The notes below the pieces were generated by a model, which was given only the letters and a program-made list of their open reading frames with translations, was not told the DNA's origin and searched no databases. From Vibrio neonatus (GTDB lineage Bacteria > Pseudomonadota > Gammaproteobacteria > Enterobacterales > Vibrionaceae): a stretch of 64,000 nt of DNA. The stretch lies in contig NZ_AP024885.1 of assembly GCF_024346975.1 (NCBI RefSeq), forward strand, positions 496,001 to 560,000, written 5' to 3'. The position numbers and the translations under genes are program-made. Positions 61,489 through 64,000 of this stretch are shown here, piece by piece; position 1 is the first letter of the stretch; each line of letters starts with the position of its first letter.

Positions 61489-62733
61489 ATGAGCCTGTTT
61501 ATGAGCATAGTAGGTATGCTGGTACTGATTCTTATCGCAGTACTATTATCAGATAACCGTAAAGCAATTAACATCCGTACAGTGGCGGGTGCTTTTGCTA
61601 TTCAGTTTATATTGGGTGCATTTGTACTTTACGTACCTTGGGGTAAAGATCTTCTGAAAAGTATTTCAGATGGTGTTTCGAGTGTAATTAGCTACGGTGC
61701 CGACGGCAGTGGCTTTTTATTCGGTAGCCTAGTTAACTTTTCAGTAGATGGCATTGGATTTATCTTTGCTTTCCAAGTGCTACCAACATTGATCTTCTTC
61801 TCTGCGTTAATCTCTGTACTTTACTACTTGGGTGTTATGCAGTGGGTTATTCGCATTCTTGGTGGTGGTCTACAAAAGGCACTAGGTACTTCTCGCGCAG
61901 AATCAATGTCTGCAGCGGCTAACATCTTTGTTGGTCAAACGGAAGCACCTTTAGTAGTTCGTCCTTTTGTGCCGCGCATGACTCAATCTGAACTATTCGC
62001 AATCATGTGTGGTGGTTTGGCTTCTATCGCTGGTGGTGTACTAGCGGGTTACGCATCAATGGGCGTGCCTATTGAGTACCTAGTTGCGGCATCATTCATG
62101 GCAGCTCCTGGTGGTCTATTGTTCGCTAAGATCATGAAACCTGAAACAGATGAGCCTATTGAACAACTTCCTGATATACATGGCGAAGGTGAAGATAAGC
62201 CTGCTAACGTTATTGATGCAGCAGCAACCGGTGCATCTGCGGGTCTAAGCCTAGCACTAAACGTTGGTGCGATGCTTATCGCTTTCATCGGTCTTATTGC
62301 ACTTATCAACGGTCTTCTAGCTGGCGTTGGTGGCTGGTTTGGTTTTGAACACCTAACTCTAGAAATGATCTTAGGTTGGTTGTTTGCACCACTAGCATTC
62401 CTAATCGGTGTACCATGGAACGAAGCACAAGTTGCTGGTGAGTTCATTGGTATGAAGACGGTAGCGAACGAATTTGTCGCTTACGCTAACTTCGCACCTT
62501 ACCTAGGCGATGCTGCTCCGGTTATTCTAAGTGAGAAGACGAAAGCAATTATCTCATTCGCATTGTGTGGATTTGCTAACCTTTCTTCTATCGCAATCCT
62601 ATTAGGCGGTTTAGGTGGTATTGCTCCTAAACGTCGTGGTGATATTGCTCGCATGGGTATTAAAGCGGTTATTGCTGGTACGCTTTCAAACCTAATGGCG
62701 GCGACAATCGCTGGCTTCTTCCTTTCTTTCTAA
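61489..62733 (+). CDS. nupC: Na+-coupled concentrative nucleoside transporter (NupC/CNT)
   Basis: A 414-residue inner-membrane symporter very like the V. cholerae CNT of known structure. Nucleoside and sodium site motifs are GQTEAP (149-154), [22 protein letters not shown] [18 protein letters not shown] and NEFVAYANF. Start [13 protein letters not shown] with AAGGAAG upstream. It feeds nucleosides to the deo pathway encoded next. A loop near residue 80 is shorter than I recall for the V. cholerae protein. Confidence 0.95.
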   Translation: MSLFMSIVGMLVLILIAVLLSDNRKAINIRTVAGAFAIQFILGAFVLYVPWGKDLLKSISDGVSSVISYGADGSGFLFGSLVNFSVDGIGFIFAFQVLPTLIFFSALISVLYYLGVMQWVIRILGGGLQKALGTSRAESMSAAANIFVGQTEAPLVVRPFVPRMTQSELFAIMCGGLASIAGGVLAGYASMGVPIEYLVAASFMAAPGGLLFAKIMKPETDEPIEQLPDIHGEGEDKPANVIDAAATGASAGLSLALNVGAMLIAFIGLIALINGLLAGVGGWFGFEHLTLEMILGWLFAPLAFLIGVPWNEAQVAGEFIGMKTVANEFVAYANFAPYLGDAAPVILSEKTKAIISFALCGFANLSSIAILLGGLGGIAPKRRGDIARMGIKAVIAGTLSNLMAATIAGFFLSF

Positions 62734-62754
62734 GCAATTAGAAACAAAGTAATT

Positions 62755-62790
62755 AAACGCTCTAGTGATATTCACTAGAGCGTTTTTTTC
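62755..62790 (+). terminator. nupC terminator
   Basis: Stem AAACGCTCTAGTG / CACTAGAGCGTTT with an ATATT loop and T7. Confidence 0.92.
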
Positions 62791-62832
62791 TTTCTACTCT
62801 CGGGTTTGCTGAATATCACTTTTTTTTGAGAT

Positions 62833-62845
62833 GCAAACCGTTTGC
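62833..62845. promoter_or_regulatory. LacI-type inverted repeat upstream of the XapX-family gene
   Basis: GCAAACCGTTTGC is a perfect odd-length palindrome resembling a PurR/CytR operator with one extra central base. It lies 69 nt before the XapX-family start. Confidence 0.4.
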
Positions 62846-62913
62846 GTTCATTGTTAATGCCACGGAGATCTAACTTCCGACTATACTATTCAACGAAGTT
62901 AATAGGATGGACA

Positions 62914-63090
62914 ATGATTATGAGTGAGGTTTTGTTAGCCGTATTTGCCGGTTTTATCGTCGGAGTATTGTTTTCAGCAATAAAACTGCCAATTCCAGCG
63001 CCTCCGGTGTTGTCTGGAGTGATGGGGATTGTTGGTGTGTACTTAGGTGGGCATTGCTATCACTGGTTAGTAGAGAGATTTTTTCAATAA
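62914..63090 (+). CDS. XapX-domain (DUF1427) small membrane protein
   Basis: A 58-residue protein with two hydrophobic stretches, VLLAVFAGFIVGVLFSAI and VLSGVMGIVGVYLGGHCYHWL, separated by KLPIPAPP, the standard XapX layout. ATG 62914 has AGGA 6 nt upstream; an open frame to 62842 is not coding. In vibrios this gene sits between nupC and deoC. The family is linked to xanthosine uptake by name and context only; function unproven. Confidence 0.85.
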   Translation: MIMSEVLLAVFAGFIVGVLFSAIKLPIPAPPVLSGVMGIVGVYLGGHCYHWLVERFFQ

Positions 63091-63168
63091 TATCTGTGTG
63101 GGTAAGTATGAGGTACTGGGTAATACCTAGAGTTCAATACTTATCGATATGAATATAAAGATGTACTT

Positions 63169-63187
63169 CCGTTGCAAAAAACAACGG
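63169..63187. promoter_or_regulatory. Inverted repeat in the deoC leader
   Basis: CCGTTG and CAACGG arms separated by 7 nt of mostly A (63169-63187). A second imperfect hairpin, GCGGTT / AACCGC, follows at 63191-63212. The 275-bp gap (63091-63365) should contain the deo promoter; the first repeat could be a CytR or DeoR-type operator. Confidence 0.35.
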
Positions 63188-63365
63188 TCTGCGGTTTAGG
63201 ATTTATAACCGCGCGGTGACAAGGAAAGCAATTGGTTATTTCACCAAGTCTTCATGGAACCAAGTCCGTTCATTGAGTCTGGATGCGCAATAACAAAAGC
63301 CCTATCTATAACGAAAGTGCTTTGTAAATTGCCTCCAAAACTATTCAAACTTTTCGGAGAAAAAA

Positions 63366-64000
63366 ATGAGCGATTTGAAAGCTGCAGCTTTGCGTGCACT
63401 TAAATTAATGGATCTTACCACTCTTAACGATGACGACACTGATCAAAAGGTTATTGATCTTTGTCATGCGGCTAAGTCAGCTGTGGGTAATACGGCTGCT
63501 GTTTGTATTTACCCTCGTTTTGTTCCTATTGCTAAGAAAACATTGCGTGAGCAAGGCACACCAGACGTTAGAGTTGCGACTGTAACTAACTTCCCTCACG
63601 GTAATGACGATATTGATATCGCTGTTGCAGAAACTAAAGCTGCGGTTGCTTATGGCACCGACGAAGTGGATGTTGTATTCCCTTATCGAGCACTAATGGC
63701 AGGTAATGCTGAAGTGGGTTTTGAGTTGGTGAAACAGTGTAAAGCGGCATGTGGTGATACCTTACTTAAAGTGATTATCGAAACTGGCGAGCTAAAAGAA
63801 GAAGCACTGATCAAACAAGCCTCTGAAATCTGCATCAAAGCGGGTGCGGACTTTATCAAAACCTCTACGGGTAAAGTGCCAGAAAACGCAACACCAGAGT
63901 ACGCGAGTATGATGCTAGAAGTGATTCGCGATATGGGCGTTGCACAGAGCGTTGGCTTTAAACCTGCTGGTGGCGTACGTACTGCGGAAGATGCGGCGTT
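63366..64000 (+). CDS. deoC: Deoxyribose-phosphate aldolase DeoC (3' end beyond window)
   Basis: The first 211 codons of an enzyme of about 258 residues that splits deoxyribose 5-phosphate into acetaldehyde and glyceraldehyde 3-phosphate. N-terminus [24 protein letters not shown] as in E. coli DeoC. The Schiff-base lysine is in [10 protein letters not shown] (about residue 167), and the proton-relay lysine in [11 protein letters not shown] (about 201). GGAG lies 6 nt before the ATG. It begins the deo operon, in line with nupC upstream. Confidence 0.96.
   Translation, partial: MSDLKAAALRALKLMDLTTLNDDDTDQKVIDLCHAAKSAVGNTAAVCIYPRFVPIAKKTLREQGTPDVRVATVTNFPHGNDDIDIAVAETKAAVAYGTDEVDVVFPYRALMAGNAEVGFELVKQCKAACGDTLLKVIIETGELKEEALIKQASEICIKAGADFIKTSTGKVPENATPEYASMMLEVIRDMGVAQSVGFKPAGGVRTAEDAA

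Overview
The window is a stretch of the main chromosome of a gammaproteobacterium of the family Vibrionaceae, most likely a Vibrio. Signs of this are a HlyU regulator, a peroxiredoxin/OxyR pair of the Vibrio vulnificus OxyR2 type (E204, H205, C206, C215), a nucleoside transporter very like the crystallised V. cholerae CNT, an Omp_AT-type solitary barrel, an NptA Na+/phosphate symporter, and the gene runs yegQ-yfhL, phoBR-pst-ppk-ppx, mutH-rppH-ptsP-lgt-thyA, nhaR-hlyU-rpsT-murJ-ribF-ileS-lspA, secG-tRNA-rimP-nusA-infB-rbfA-truB-rpsO-pnp-nlpI and ubiTUV. No transposase, prophage, CRISPR array or toxin cluster is visible. Nearly everything is core genome.

Layout. 1-2383: the 3' two thirds of a 23S rRNA, then 5S rRNA, tRNA-Asp and a terminator. 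2384-7416: a small ArsR-type operon, a DMT-family exporter with a DUF6314-like gene, the tRNA-hydroxylation gene trhP (yegQ) with its ferredoxin gene yfhL, and rdgC. 7530-20619: a phosphate and polyphosphate region, with phoB-phoR-pstS-like, pstC-pstA-pstB-phoU, then cutC, ppx and ppk on the other strand. 20847-22985: prx2 diverging from oxyR2, and a small unknown gene. 22995-29580: mutH and, diverging from it across a 602-bp gap rich in DnaA boxes, rppH-ptsP-tauE-like-lgt-thyA. 29698-35783: an outer-membrane barrel, nptA, nhaR, hlyU, rpsT and murJ. 35906-40289: ribF-ileS-lspA. 40476-50456: secG, tRNA-Leu(GAG), tRNA-fMet and the transcription/translation operon rimP to pnp. 50576-55583: nlpI, the O2-independent ubiquinone genes ubiV, ubiU and ubiT, yhbS, holD and rimI. 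55796-58630: hcp-hcr under FNR and NsrR sites. 58761-64000: prfC, yjjV, nupC, a XapX-family gene and the start of deoC.

How the genes work together. The Pho region senses (PhoR/PhoB/PhoU), imports (Pst, plus the Na+ symporter NptA further on) and stores (Ppk/Ppx) phosphate. The anaerobic/nitrosative genes (ubiTUV, hcp-hcr) fit a facultative anaerobe. The nupC-XapX-deoC end is a nucleoside salvage module with CRP-type control.

Most notable observations: (i) the mutH-rppH gap carries two exact DnaA boxes plus several near matches, in the same gene context as E. coli DARS2; (ii) a 157-bp fold-back element with ATACCAATC termini sits in the pnp leader; (iii) a one-mismatch PurR operator lies between nptA and nhaR; (iv) lspA is followed directly by secG, with fkpB and ispH missing, which suggests a rearrangement joint; (v) PstB has LAAGQ where LSGGQ is expected. 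I did not find a large undescribed system.
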